Shown: positions 51,050-59,029, numbered from the stretch's first letter. The stretch is 64,000 nucleotides of DNA from Mucilaginibacter sp. (GCA_028288305.1 JAQBOA010000022.1:62001-126000); one strand, 5' to 3'. Made by a program: numbers and translations. The notes: generated from the sequence alone by a model not told the origin.

Positions 51050-51341
51050 GATTTTTTCTTTGAATGGAGCGAAGCATATAATTATGCAATAACTCCATAT
51101 GTTTAAATGAGCTTGTATTAAATAATAATAATAAAATTGTTGAAGAAAACAGGTAATACAAATTGAGTTACTGATTAACAATCAGCATTCGTATACCTAT
51201 TTAACAGGCCGGATTTTTAATGATCCGTATTTGATATGTTGTGTGAGTAATTATGCTATAAATCTAATAAATTAACAACAGATTTATTGTTATATTAAAA
51301 GATTAATTTACGCAAAGCAACCTAAAAATGTGTAATAACAA
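51050..51341. other. Gap after trpA with nothing recognisable
   Basis: AT-rich DNA of 292 bases between the SnoaL-like gene start and the trpA stop. No clear terminator hairpin or small ORF was found. Confidence 0.45.
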
Positions 51342-52112
51342 TTAGGGTCGTATCGATTTAACAAACCCTTGTATCTTTTCTAAGTAATTCTCGGTACCTA
51401 AAAGTTTAACAAAAGCTGTACCTACAATTGCGCCATTTGCATATTCGCATGCTTTTTTGAATGATTCGTTATTTGTTATTCCAAACCCGAAAATTGTCGG
51501 ATTTTTTAATTGCATGGCTTTGATACGTTTATAATAGTCTTCAATACTGTTTGATAGTTGCAAGTTTATTCCTGTTATGGTTGATGAGGAAAGCAAATAA
51601 ATAAAGCTATTGCTCAATTCATCTATTTTGCAGATCCTTTCTTCGGAAGTTTGTGGTGTAACCATGAAGATATTGCTCAGATTATTATCCTTAAAGAACC
51701 CGGAATATAATTTTTCATACTCATAAATAGGCAGGTCGGGTACAATAATGCCGTCAACACCAACTTCTGCAGCCTTTTTACAAAAACGTTCTACTCCATA
51801 TTGAACTATGGGGTTAACATAGCCCATCAGCATAATGGGAATGCTAACATGCTTGCGCAAATCCTTTAATTGTTCAAAAAGAACGTTTAAAGTCATACCA
51901 TTTTCCAATGCTGTTTGTGAGCTATGCTGAATTGCTGGGCCGTCCGCCACCGGATCAGAATAAGGGAACCCGATTTCTAAAAAATCAACACCCGCTTTTT
52001 CCAGCGCTTCGGCAATATCAAGAGTAGTATTAAGTTGCGGATAACCTGCAGTAAAGTAAATGGATAATAGGTTATCCTTTTTGGTGTTGAATAATTGGTT
52101 TAAGCGGTTCAT
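51342..52112 (-). CDS. trpA: Tryptophan synthase alpha chain
   Basis: A 256-residue TIM barrel. The catalytic residues are in FLEIGFPYSDPVADGPAIQHS (Glu and Asp), and phosphate-site segments are visible (YVNPIVQYG, GFGITNNESF). It cleaves indole-3-glycerol phosphate and passes indole to TrpB. It is the last gene of the trp cluster, separated from trpB by 162 bases of repeat. Confidence 0.97.
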   Translation of the reverse strand: MNRLNQLFNTKKDNLLSIYFTAGYPQLNTTLDIAEALEKAGVDFLEIGFPYSDPVADGPAIQHSSQTALENGMTLNVLFEQLKDLRKHVSIPIMLMGYVNPIVQYGVERFCKKAAEVGVDGIIVPDLPIYEYEKLYSGFFKDNNLSNIFMVTPQTSEERICKIDELSNSFIYLLSSSTITGINLQLSNSIEDYYKRIKAMQLKNPTIFGFGITNNESFKKACEYANGAIVGTAFVKLLGTENYLEKIQGFVKSIRP

Positions 52113-52126
52113 TTAAAGTTCATTAT

Positions 52127-52282
52127 TTGTCTGAATCAGGATTTTTCACTTGTTGTCTGTTTTCAATGGAGTTCAAGAGGGCTACGCTGTTTGCAGGATT
52201 TAAGGATTTGCAGGATTATTTTAAACCCATCACAGATAGCATCTTGTAAATCTTAAAATCCTGTAAATCCTGATTTAGAAAT
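52127..52282. repeat. Solo hairpin repeat, TTGTCTGAA/AGGATT family, between trpB and trpA
   Basis: TTGTCTGAATCAGGATTTTT (52127) and GCAGGATTTAAGGATTTGC words face inverted AATCCTGTAAATCCTGATT ending at 52282. It has the same family ends as the GxxExxY-flanking units. On the minus strand, the TAA stop of trpB occupies the TGA position of the repeat word. Confidence 0.75.
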
Positions 52283-53456
52283 TAAAATATTTTATATACG
52301 TATCCAAATCCTTATCTCCCCTACCCGAAATGCAGATCACCACATTATCGCCCGGTTTGAATTTCATTTTTTCAAGCTGGGCTAGCGCATGAGCTGTTTC
52401 AATTGCTGGGATAATCCCTTCCAGTTGCGAACAGAGCAAACCAGCCTGCAGTGCCTCATCATCAGTAATACTCACATACTGTGCGCGATTAACTTTATAT
52501 AAATAAGCATGTTGTGGACCTATTCCCGGATAATCCAGTCCTGCCGAAATGGAATAAGGCTCCACTACCTGTCCGTCATCAGTTTGCATAAGCAACGTAC
52601 GGCTACCATGTAAAACACCTTCACGACCTAAAAAGGTAGTGGCAGCAGAGAGGCCACTTTCAACACCCTTACCGGCGGCTTCGACAGCTACCAGCTTAAC
52701 ATTTTCATCATCTAAAAAATGGTAAAACATTCCCATGGCATTACTCCCCCCTCCTACACAAGCCATTACATATTCAGGTAATTCTTTGCCGGTTTTTTCT
52801 AGCAACTGCTTTTTTGTTTCAAAAGATATAATGGATTGAAATCTTGCAACCATATCAGGGTAAGGATATGGCCCAACAACAGACCCTATAATGTAATGGG
52901 TATCAACCGGGTTGCCAATCCAATCGCGCAGGGCTTCGTTAGTGGCGTCTTTTAGTGTTTTACTTCCTGACGTAGCCGGAACCACCTTTGCCCCGAGCAT
53001 TTTCATACGCGAAACATTTGGAGCTTGGCGTTCCATGTCAATTTCGCCCATATAAACCACACATTCAATACCTTTTAATGCGCATACTGTAGCGGTGGCT
53101 ACCCCATGCTGCCCCGCACCGGTTTCGGCAATAATGCGTTTTTTGCCCAAACGCATTGCTAAAAGTATCTGGCCAATTGCATTATTGATCTTATGTGAGC
53201 CGGTATGGTTTAAATCTTCGCGTTTAAAAAATATGTTAGCCCCGTATCTTTCCGAGTATCTTTTAGCATGATATAATGGAGAAGGCCGGCCCACGTAATC
53301 CCTTAAAAGCTGGTCAAATTCGGCCTTAAAATCAGCATCATTAATGATAGATAAATATTTCGTCCGCAATTCTTCTACATTGGGATAAAGCATTTCAGGG
53401 ATATAGGCTCCGCCAAAATCTCCATAATAGCCCAGTTCATTAACTCCGTAGTTCAT
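52275..53456 (-). CDS. trpB: Tryptophan synthase beta chain
   Basis: A 393-residue PLP enzyme joining indole with serine. Blocks: [41 protein letters not shown] (PLP lysine), [14 protein letters not shown] and [15 protein letters not shown]. The track start at 53483 adds nine residues; ATG 53456 ([14 protein letters not shown]) is the family start and still overlaps trpF by 17 bases, so translation is coupled. Confidence 0.97.
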   Translation of the reverse strand: MNYGVNELGYYGDFGGAYIPEMLYPNVEELRTKYLSIINDADFKAEFDQLLRDYVGRPSPLYHAKRYSERYGANIFFKREDLNHTGSHKINNAIGQILLAMRLGKKRIIAETGAGQHGVATATVCALKGIECVVYMGEIDMERQAPNVSRMKMLGAKVVPATSGSKTLKDATNEALRDWIGNPVDTHYIIGSVVGPYPYPDMVARFQSIISFETKKQLLEKTGKELPEYVMACVGGGSNAMGMFYHFLDDENVKLVAVEAAGKGVESGLSAATTFLGREGVLHGSRTLLMQTDDGQVVEPYSISAGLDYPGIGPQHAYLYKVNRAQYVSITDDEALQAGLLCSQLEGIIPAIETAHALAQLEKMKFKPGDNVVICISGRGDKDLDTYIKYFNF

Positions 53457-54081
53457 TGGTAATATTTTGTTTAATAATGTCAAATGCCTTTTCTAACTTT
53501 TCTATATTTTTTATTCCGGGTTCAGTTTCAAACTTACTATTCAAATCAACACCATAAAATTGAGGATGACTTATATTTTTTATTTCTTCCAAATTATCAA
53601 GACTTAACCCTCCGCTTAAAAAGAAAGGAACATCGAGTATATATTTATTAAGTATAGACCAGTCAAATGTTTTACCTGATCCTCCATGAATATCCGTTTT
53701 CGTATCAAAAAGAAAAAAATCCACTTTATTTTTGTACGCTGCTAGCTGTTCAAAATTAAAACTATTATTCAACCCAAAAGCTTTGATCACTTTCACTTTA
53801 TCTTTAAATGAGTTACAAAATTCCGGGCTTTCATTCCCATGTAACTGAATTGCATCAAAACTATATTTATCAATCAATTCGTTAATTCTTTCAGCGCTTT
53901 CATTTACAAATACGGCTGTTTTAAAAATTGAAGCAGGGATATTGTTTAACTGTTCAAAAGGCACATCATTAATAAATCTCGGTGAATTGCCATAAAATAT
54001 AAAGCCCATATAATCAGGGACAAAATTTGAAACAGCTCTAATATTCTCCGGATCTTTTAATCCGCAAACCTTTATTTTCAT
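53440..54081 (-). CDS. trpF: Phosphoribosylanthranilate isomerase
   Basis: A 213-residue TIM barrel with [17 protein letters not shown] (catalytic Cys7 in KVCGLKD), [32 protein letters not shown] (catalytic Asp) and [11 protein letters not shown]. It converts PRA to CdRP. It starts one base after the trpD stop and overlaps trpB. trpC, which normally acts next, is not encoded between them. Confidence 0.96.
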   Translation of the reverse strand: MKIKVCGLKDPENIRAVSNFVPDYMGFIFYGNSPRFINDVPFEQLNNIPASIFKTAVFVNESAERINELIDKYSFDAIQLHGNESPEFCNSFKDKVKVIKAFGLNNSFNFEQLAAYKNKVDFFLFDTKTDIHGGSGKTFDWSILNKYILDVPFFLSGGLSLDNLEEIKNISHPQFYGVDLNSKFETEPGIKNIEKLEKAFDIIKQNITNELRS

Positions 54082-54082
54082 G

Positions 54083-55072
54083 TTAATTTTCTACCAAAGT
54101 TTTAAAGCTTTTTAACGCTTTTTTGCTGATTAATGCTTCCTCAGCCTCATAAAAACAATCAGAAAAGCTTTTTTCAGGGCCAATTGTTTTAATTGCCAGG
54201 GCTGCGTTCGCTAAAACCACATTATTCTGTGCGCTCGTAGCCTCACCATTAAGTACTTTCATAAAAATAGCTGCTGATTCGCTTATACTTTTGCCGCCTA
54301 AAATTTCTATTGAATCTAATTTTTTAAACCCCAGGTTTTCAATACTGTTTATTTTTTCGCCATCGGCAGAAAAAGTTTTGAAGTCGCAGGTAAGAGAAAC
54401 TTCATCATAACCATCCAAGGCATTTACAATAGTATATTTTACATCCGATTTTTGATATAGGTAAGCATAAATACGCGCTAGCTCTAAATTAAAAACGCCA
54501 ACGAGCTGGTTTTTTGGTTTTACCGGATTAACCATTGGCCCGAGCATATTAAAAAATGTTTTTACACCAAGTTCTTTGCGTATTGGCGCTACAGTTTTCA
54601 TCGCAGGATGGAACAAAGGTGCATGCAAAAAGCAGATATTAGATTTATTAATATTGTCTTTAAGTTTATCGTTGTCATTTGTAAAACGATAACCTAAAAA
54701 TTCCATTACATTAGATGAACCGCAACCTGATGAAACACCATAATTACCATGTTTAGCAACTTTATAGCCTGCACCAGCAACAACAAAAGAAGCAAGAGTA
54801 GAAATGTTAAATGTATCTTTTCCGTCGCCACCGGTACCGCAAAGATCAATTAGTTCGTTTGTTTCCAGATCAACAGGCAGGCAAAGTTCAAGCATTGCGT
54901 CACGAAAGCCTTCAAGTTCATTAACTGTAATACTACGCATACAATAAGCTGTCATAAAAGCAGCCATCTGCGAATTATTGTATTTGCCTTGTGCAATGGC
55001 TATCAATATCTCTTTCGATTGATCCCTTGTAAATGTCTTATTCTCAAAAAGATAATTTAATATTTGTTTCAT
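54083..55072 (-). CDS. trpD: Anthranilate phosphoribosyltransferase
   Basis: A 329-residue protein. The PRPP site is LCGTGGDGKDTFNISTLASFV, the anthranilate site is KHGNYGVSSGCGSSNVMEFLGY, and FFNMLGPMVNPVKP is conserved. It links anthranilate to PRPP. It is the first structural gene after the leader. trpE and trpG are absent from this position. The ATG is directly preceded by AGGGGGT from a neighbouring repeat, which may work as a ribosome site. Confidence 0.97.
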   Translation of the reverse strand: MKQILNYLFENKTFTRDQSKEILIAIAQGKYNNSQMAAFMTAYCMRSITVNELEGFRDAMLELCLPVDLETNELIDLCGTGGDGKDTFNISTLASFVVAGAGYKVAKHGNYGVSSGCGSSNVMEFLGYRFTNDNDKLKDNINKSNICFLHAPLFHPAMKTVAPIRKELGVKTFFNMLGPMVNPVKPKNQLVGVFNLELARIYAYLYQKSDVKYTIVNALDGYDEVSLTCDFKTFSADGEKINSIENLGFKKLDSIEILGGKSISESAAIFMKVLNGEATSAQNNVVLANAALAIKTIGPEKSFSDCFYEAEEALISKKALKSFKTLVEN

Positions 55073-55073
55073 A

Positions 55074-55158
55074 CCCCCTAACCCCCTAAAGGGGGAATTT
55101 TTTTGTTAATTATTTTAATATTTACCACCTGATAACTCCCCCTTTAGGGGGTAGGGGG
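55074..55158. repeat. Inverted repeat, CCCCCTAAAGGGGG family, in the trp leader transcript
   Basis: CCCCCTAACCCCCTAAAGG and three more bases (55074-55096) pair with the arm at 55137-55158; the arms agree except for one inserted base. It lies between the attenuator terminator and trpD, touching the trpD start codon. Confidence 0.85.
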
Positions 55159-55159
55159 C

Positions 55160-55189
55160 AAAAAAAAGGGCTACCAAATCTGGCAACCC
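55160..55189 (-). terminator. Intrinsic terminator of the trp leader (attenuator, stem 3:4)
   Basis: On the minus strand GGGTTGCCA pairs with TGGTAGCCC (two G-U pairs) over loop GATT and runs into eight T. It is located between the leader peptide ORF and trpD, so it must be bypassed for trp expression. Confidence 0.88.
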
Positions 55190-55242
55190 TTCTGAATATT
55201 TAAAAAAACAAAAATGGAATTGCCTTACGATCAATCGTTAAG
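55182..55242 (-). promoter_or_regulatory. trp attenuator: pause hairpin 1:2 and antiterminator 2:3
   Basis: Hairpin 1:2 is CTTAACGAT / ATCGTAAG (55224-55242, one bulged A). The alternative pairing uses GGCAATTCC (55216-55224) with GGGTTGCC (55182-55189), the left arm of the terminator, so antiterminator and terminator exclude each other. Three Trp codons lie directly before hairpin arm 1, and the leader stop codon lies in the 1:2 loop. Ribosome stalling at Trp codons would free region 2 to form the antiterminator. Confidence 0.8.
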
Positions 55243-55278
55243 CCACCACCAATTATTGTTTAGTATTTTCACTATCAT
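55231..55278 (-). CDS. trpL: trp operon leader peptide with three consecutive Trp codons
   Basis: A 15-residue ORF too short for the track: MIVKILNNNWWWLND, stop TGA. The three TGG codons are adjacent. It is followed by the 1:2 hairpin, the antiterminator and an intrinsic terminator, then trpD, exactly the order of class I Trp attenuation. Three Trp in 15 residues is very unlikely by chance in AT-rich DNA. The initiation site has no clear ribosome-binding sequence, as is usual for this organism. Confidence 0.85.
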   Translation of the reverse strand: MIVKILNNNWWWLND

Positions 55279-55292
55279 TATATCCCACAAAT

Positions 55293-55322
55293 ATGGAAAT
55301 AGTTTTTCCTAAAAGCAAGCAG
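55293..55322 (-). promoter_or_regulatory. Possible promoter of the trp leader
   Basis: Minus strand: TTG followed by 20 bases and CATATTTG, one mismatch to the TAnnTTTG -7 consensus, about 13 bases before the leader ATG. Spacing fits the Bacteroidota pattern. Tentative. Confidence 0.35.
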
Positions 55323-55339
55323 AATGATATTTTTACATG

Positions 55340-55475
55340 GTGATTAAATTAGTGATTAGTTGATTGTGTGAGTAGTTAATTAAGTTAGGTTGTAAAAACA
55401 TTTAACCTAATGCCATTAATATAATCAAACACCCAATCAACCACTCACACAATCAACTACTCACGCAATCAACCA
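55340..55475. repeat. Inverted repeat, GATTAGTTGATTGTGTGAG family
   Basis: Words GTGATTAGTTGATTGTGTG and AGTAGTTAATT at 55340-55386 are mirrored by ACCCAATCAACCACTCACAC and AATCAACTACTCACGC at 55422-55475. It lies between the trp leader promoter and the Kir channel start (55479). Confidence 0.75.
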
Positions 55476-55478
55476 AAT

Positions 55479-56429
55479 ATGGCCATACATACAAGAAAAA
55501 TCAACCCGGAAGACGACCTCGGCTTTGGTCTGCAGCCTGTTATTAAAAGCCAGCCACTAATAAATAAAGACGGGTCGCCAAATGTTAAACGCATAGGCTT
55601 GCCATTTTTTAATACAGCCAACAACTACCATATGCTAATAACCATGAGCTGGACAAAATTCTGGCTTTTGGTTTTAAGTGGTTATTCAATAGTAAATATG
55701 ATTTTTGCTGTAGTCTACATATCACTGGGCACGGATAGTCTTAATGGAACATTAGGAAATACTTCCTTTGATCACTTTATGAATGCCTTCTTTTTTTCGG
55801 CCCAAACCCTTTCAACTGTAGGATATGGCCATATTTACCCCAGAGGCATGTGGGCAAATAGTGCGGCTGCATTAGAATCAATGATGGGTTTGCTTGCATT
55901 TGCATTGGCTACGGGCTTATTATACGGACGTTTTTCAAGACCTTCAGCTCGAATAGTCTACAGTAAAAATTTATTAGTTGCCCCATACCTTGAAAATAGT
56001 AAAGGCATTATGTTTAGGCTGGCAAATTTTAGAAGGAACATATTGATTGACCTTCAAATAGAGATAATTTTTTCATTCAATGAAACCGTGAATGGAAAAA
56101 CAGAGAGAAGGTTTTACCCGCTCGAATTAGAACGGCGCAATGTTAGTGTGCTTACTACAAGCTGGACCATTGTTCATCCGCTTAACGAAAAAAGTCCGCT
56201 TGTAGATATGACAAAAGAAGACCTTGAAAATACAGAAGCCAGCTTTGCGGTTTTATTAAAAGCATTTGACGATACATTTTCACAAACAGTACATTCCCGT
56301 ACTGCTTACCAGCATCACGAAATTGTATGGGGCGCTAAATTTAAACCTGTTTTTGACAGGGCGCCTGATGGACGGATTGTATTGGATTTGAGCAGGATTA
56401 ATGATCATGAATTGGTAGTAAATATTTAG
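55479..56429 (+). CDS. Inward-rectifier potassium channel (KirBac)
   Basis: A 316-residue channel. The slide helix and TM1 (SWTKFWLLVLSGYSIVNMIFAVVYI), pore helix with filter T113-V-G-Y-G117 (FFSAQTLSTVGYGHIYP), TM2 (AAALESMMGLLAFALATGLLYGRFSRP) and the cytosolic immunoglobulin-like domain (GIMFRLANFRRN, TTSWTIVHPLNEKSPL) all fit the KirBac family. It tetramerises in the inner membrane. The stop TAG falls in the following TAGTCCATGG repeat. Confidence 0.95.
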   Translation: MAIHTRKINPEDDLGFGLQPVIKSQPLINKDGSPNVKRIGLPFFNTANNYHMLITMSWTKFWLLVLSGYSIVNMIFAVVYISLGTDSLNGTLGNTSFDHFMNAFFFSAQTLSTVGYGHIYPRGMWANSAAALESMMGLLAFALATGLLYGRFSRPSARIVYSKNLLVAPYLENSKGIMFRLANFRRNILIDLQIEIIFSFNETVNGKTERRFYPLELERRNVSVLTTSWTIVHPLNEKSPLVDMTKEDLENTEASFAVLLKAFDDTFSQTVHSRTAYQHHEIVWGAKFKPVFDRAPDGRIVLDLSRINDHELVVNI

Positions 56430-56507
56430 TCCATGGTCGATAGACCATAGTCCATAGTTATCTGAAACATTAAAAATCTATGGACTATTGACCATGGGCT
56501 ATGGGCT
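56427..56507. repeat. Inverted repeat, TAGTCCATGGTC family
   Basis: TAGTCCATGGTCGATAGACC and ATAGTCCATAG at 56427-56458 are mirrored by CTATGGACTATTGACCATGG and GCTATGG at 56478-56507. It occupies the gap between the convergent Kir and SDR genes and provides the Kir stop codon. Confidence 0.8.
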
Positions 56508-56512
56508 TTATT

Positions 56513-57328
56513 CTATTTCAGCAGCGAATTTTTCTCTTTTGCAATTGTATTATAAACCAACTTGTCCAGTAAGCCCGGCAAAAATTTATTGAGAAAAACC
56601 GTCAATTTTCCCTGGCCGGTCATAACTAATGTTCTTGACCTGTTTTCAACACCTTTAACTATTATTTTAGCTACCTCATCAGCGGTCATCATTTTTTCTT
56701 CGTGCAATGTGCTTTCTCCTTGTTGGGTTCCATCTGCTGCTAAAGCAGTATTGCGAATATTTGAAGCAGTAAAACCCGGACTTGCAGTTAAAATGTGGAT
56801 GCCTGTTTTTAAATTTTCAACCCTTAAAGCGTCTAAAAAACCATTCATTGCAAACTTAGAGGCCGAATAACCTGTACGTCCGGGCAAGCCTTTATATCCG
56901 GCTATTGATGAAACCCCTACTATGCTGCCTTTTGTCTGCAATATTTCGGGAAGGGCATATTTTGTGCAGTAAACAGTTCCCCAAAAGTTTACATCCATTA
57001 CTGTTTTTAAAACTTTAATGTCTGCATCCTTAAATAAGGCCCGCATAGATATACCTGCGTTGTTTACCAAAACATCTATTTTGCCAAAAGTTAAAAGGGC
57101 TTGTTTAATTAAATGTTCGCAATCTTCTTCAATGGTAACATCGCATTGAACAGCTACAGCCTTTATTTTAAATTGCTTTTCAAGATCTTGCGTTATCTCA
57201 CATAGTGTAACGAATTGCCGTGCAGCTAAAACAAGATTTGCTCCGTGTTTAGCAAATTCTACTGCCAGTGATTTTCCAATCCCTGAGGATGCGCCGGTGA
57301 TGATTACAGTTTTATCATTTAACTTCAT
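56513..57328 (-). CDS. Short-chain dehydrogenase/reductase
   Basis: A 271-residue classical SDR: cofactor loop TGASSGIGKS, NNAGISMRALF, and the active site SSIAGYKGLPGRTGYSASKFA (Ser, Tyr, Lys). The tail with FLNKFLPGLLDKLVYNTI resembles membrane-associated DHRS7-like SDRs. The substrate is unknown. It overlaps the upstream glycosyltransferase gene by 14 bases, so the two are coupled. Confidence 0.93.
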   Translation of the reverse strand: MKLNDKTVIITGASSGIGKSLAVEFAKHGANLVLAARQFVTLCEITQDLEKQFKIKAVAVQCDVTIEEDCEHLIKQALLTFGKIDVLVNNAGISMRALFKDADIKVLKTVMDVNFWGTVYCTKYALPEILQTKGSIVGVSSIAGYKGLPGRTGYSASKFAMNGFLDALRVENLKTGIHILTASPGFTASNIRNTALAADGTQQGESTLHEEKMMTADEVAKIIVKGVENRSRTLVMTGQGKLTVFLNKFLPGLLDKLVYNTIAKEKNSLLK

Positions 57329-58145
57329 ATGAGGAATGGAATAGCTGAGGTATGCCTAATTTTACTTCAGGCATTTTTAATAAATATTTAAAGGCGAATA
57401 TAAACATAGCGCCATAAAAATACTTAATATAATTCCAGCTAAATTTAGCCACAGGTTGGCTCTCGAAGTTTATGATATATGTTTTTGGAAAATAGAAGTT
57501 TTTGTACCCTGCAAGTCTGATCCGGTAGGAAAGATCGATATCGTAGCCATACATAAAAAAACGTTCATCAAAGAAACCGGTTTCATTTAAAACTGATCGA
57601 CGCAGCATCATGCAAGCACCGTTTAACAAGTCAACTTCGGCAATTTGAAACTCTTCAACCCAATCTTTACGGTTCCTGTTGTATAAACGCGTTTTTGATA
57701 AATGTTTAGCAAAACCAATAAATTTAAAAAAAGTAATCCAGGGTTTTGTTAAACCATGCTTTGATTCAGGTAAAAAACGTCCCTTTGGTGTAATCATTCT
57801 TATGTCCATGCCACCGGTATCAGTATGCGCATCCATAAATGAGATCATTTTATCTAAAGAACCATTGATGCAAATTGTATCCGGGTTGACCAGTAAAACA
57901 TACTCCCCACTGCACAGTTGTAATGCCTGGTTGTTTGCTTTTGCTATTCCTAAATCTGTTTCATTTGAGATAACATGAAACCCGCTAAAATCATTTTTAA
58001 GCATTGCTAATGATCCGTCCGCCGAAGCATTATCAACTATAAATAATTCATAATCAATGTCCTTTGCCGCATTAATTAAAGAGTTTAAAGTTTGTTTTAA
58101 TAATAAACAGTTATTGTGGTTAACAACAATTAAGGAAAGCTTCAT
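57315..58145 (-). CDS. Family 2 glycosyltransferase
   Basis: A 276-residue GT-A fold enzyme (KLSLIVVNHNNCLLLKQTLNSL, LFIVDNASADGSLAML, SGEYVLLVNPDTI with the DxD-like NPD, and FFDERFFMYGYDIDLSYRIRLAGY). It resembles rhamnosyl- or galactofuranosyltransferase-like GT2 proteins used for surface glycans. It has one downstream hydrophobic patch but no certain membrane helix. It lies between recR and the SDR gene, with 1-base and overlapping junctions. Confidence 0.92.
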   Translation of the reverse strand: MKLSLIVVNHNNCLLLKQTLNSLINAAKDIDYELFIVDNASADGSLAMLKNDFSGFHVISNETDLGIAKANNQALQLCSGEYVLLVNPDTICINGSLDKMISFMDAHTDTGGMDIRMITPKGRFLPESKHGLTKPWITFFKFIGFAKHLSKTRLYNRNRKDWVEEFQIAEVDLLNGACMMLRRSVLNETGFFDERFFMYGYDIDLSYRIRLAGYKNFYFPKTYIINFESQPVAKFSWNYIKYFYGAMFIFAFKYLLKMPEVKLGIPQLFHSSYEVK

Positions 58146-58146
58146 A

Positions 58147-58764
58147 TTACCTGGATAATGAATTTAAATACGGAACACGGGTAGCAATGGATCTCCCTAA
58201 AGTGATTTCATCGACATACTCTAATTCCCCTCCAAAAGCTATGCCACGGGCAATGGTTGAAATAATTATTTCGAAATTTTTTAATCTTTTATGTAAATAA
58301 AACAAAGTAGTGTCACCTTCCATAGTCGCACTTAGTGCAAAAATTATCTCTTTAGTAGAATTTGTTTTTAAACGCTCGACCAATGAGTCTACCTCAAGGT
58401 CTGTTGGTCCGATGCCATCCATTGGGGAAATTAATCCCCCCAAAACGTGATAAACCCCGTTATATTGGTTAGTATTTTCTATAGCCATCACATCACGGGT
58501 GTCTTCCACAACACAAATTGTGCTGTGATCACGTTTAGGTGAAGAGCATATCTGGCAAACAGGATGATCGGAAATATTTAAACAAACCTGGCAAAACTGT
58601 ATTTCATTGCACAGTTTAGTAATTGTTTGGCTAAACCTTTCCACATCACCTTTATCCTGGTTAAGCAGATGCAATACGAGGCGTAAAGCGGTTTTTTGTC
58701 CTACTCCCGGCAGTTTAGCAAATTCAGCAACTGCATCTTCCAGCAACTTTGATGAAAAGTTCAT
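58147..58764 (-). CDS. recR: Recombination protein RecR
   Basis: A 205-residue RecR: helix-hairpin-helix (FAKLPGVGQKTALRLVLHLL), C4 zinc finger (CQVCLNISDHPVCQIC), Toprim start ICVVEDTRDVMAIENT and the C-terminal GIAFGGELEYVDEITLGRSI. It acts with RecO/RecF in gap repair. It heads the recR-GT2-SDR operon. Its -7 box ends four bases before the ATG. Confidence 0.97.
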   Translation of the reverse strand: MNFSSKLLEDAVAEFAKLPGVGQKTALRLVLHLLNQDKGDVERFSQTITKLCNEIQFCQVCLNISDHPVCQICSSPKRDHSTICVVEDTRDVMAIENTNQYNGVYHVLGGLISPMDGIGPTDLEVDSLVERLKTNSTKEIIFALSATMEGDTTLFYLHKRLKNFEIIISTIARGIAFGGELEYVDEITLGRSIATRVPYLNSLSR

Positions 58765-58768
58765 TGTT

Positions 58769-58776
58769 CAAAGATA
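58769..58776 (-). promoter_or_regulatory. -7 box TATCTTTG directly before recR
   Basis: Exact TAnnTTTG on the minus strand, then AACA and the ATG. A TTTC about 20 bases upstream could be the -33 box and lies in the adjacent AGTCCGAAAG repeat. A leaderless recR operon message is implied. Confidence 0.45.
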
Positions 58777-59019
58777 GTCCGAAAGTCGGGAAGTCCGAAA
58801 GTCCGAAAGATATTTTTGGTAAGATAGTCGGAAAGTTTTATTTGGGTTACTTTATTTTGTTTAGTAAGGTACTATACATAACTTGTCGGCGAGAATCTTA
58901 ACTGATAAATGAGCTTCAAATTTGAGAAGTTAACCTTATTAAAATAATAAAAAACAAACAATTTATTTAAATCGTACAAATCATCTTTCGGACTTATCGA
59001 CTTTCGGACTTCCGGACTA
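58773..59019. repeat. Inverted repeat, AGTCCGAAAG family, between recR and the symporter
   Basis: Left arm words AGTCCGAAAGTCGGGAAGTC and two further AGTCCGAAAG units (58773-58814) are mirrored at 58983-59019 (ATCTTTCGGACTTATCG and on). The arms border both divergent promoters. Confidence 0.8.
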
Positions 59020-59029
59020 AAAAAACAAC

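Noticed and set aside
52141-52274. Second attenuator or terminator between trpB and trpA
   Set aside because: The structure there is explained by the TTGTCTGAA/AGGATT repeat; there is no U-tract in the minus direction and no leader ORF rich in Trp.
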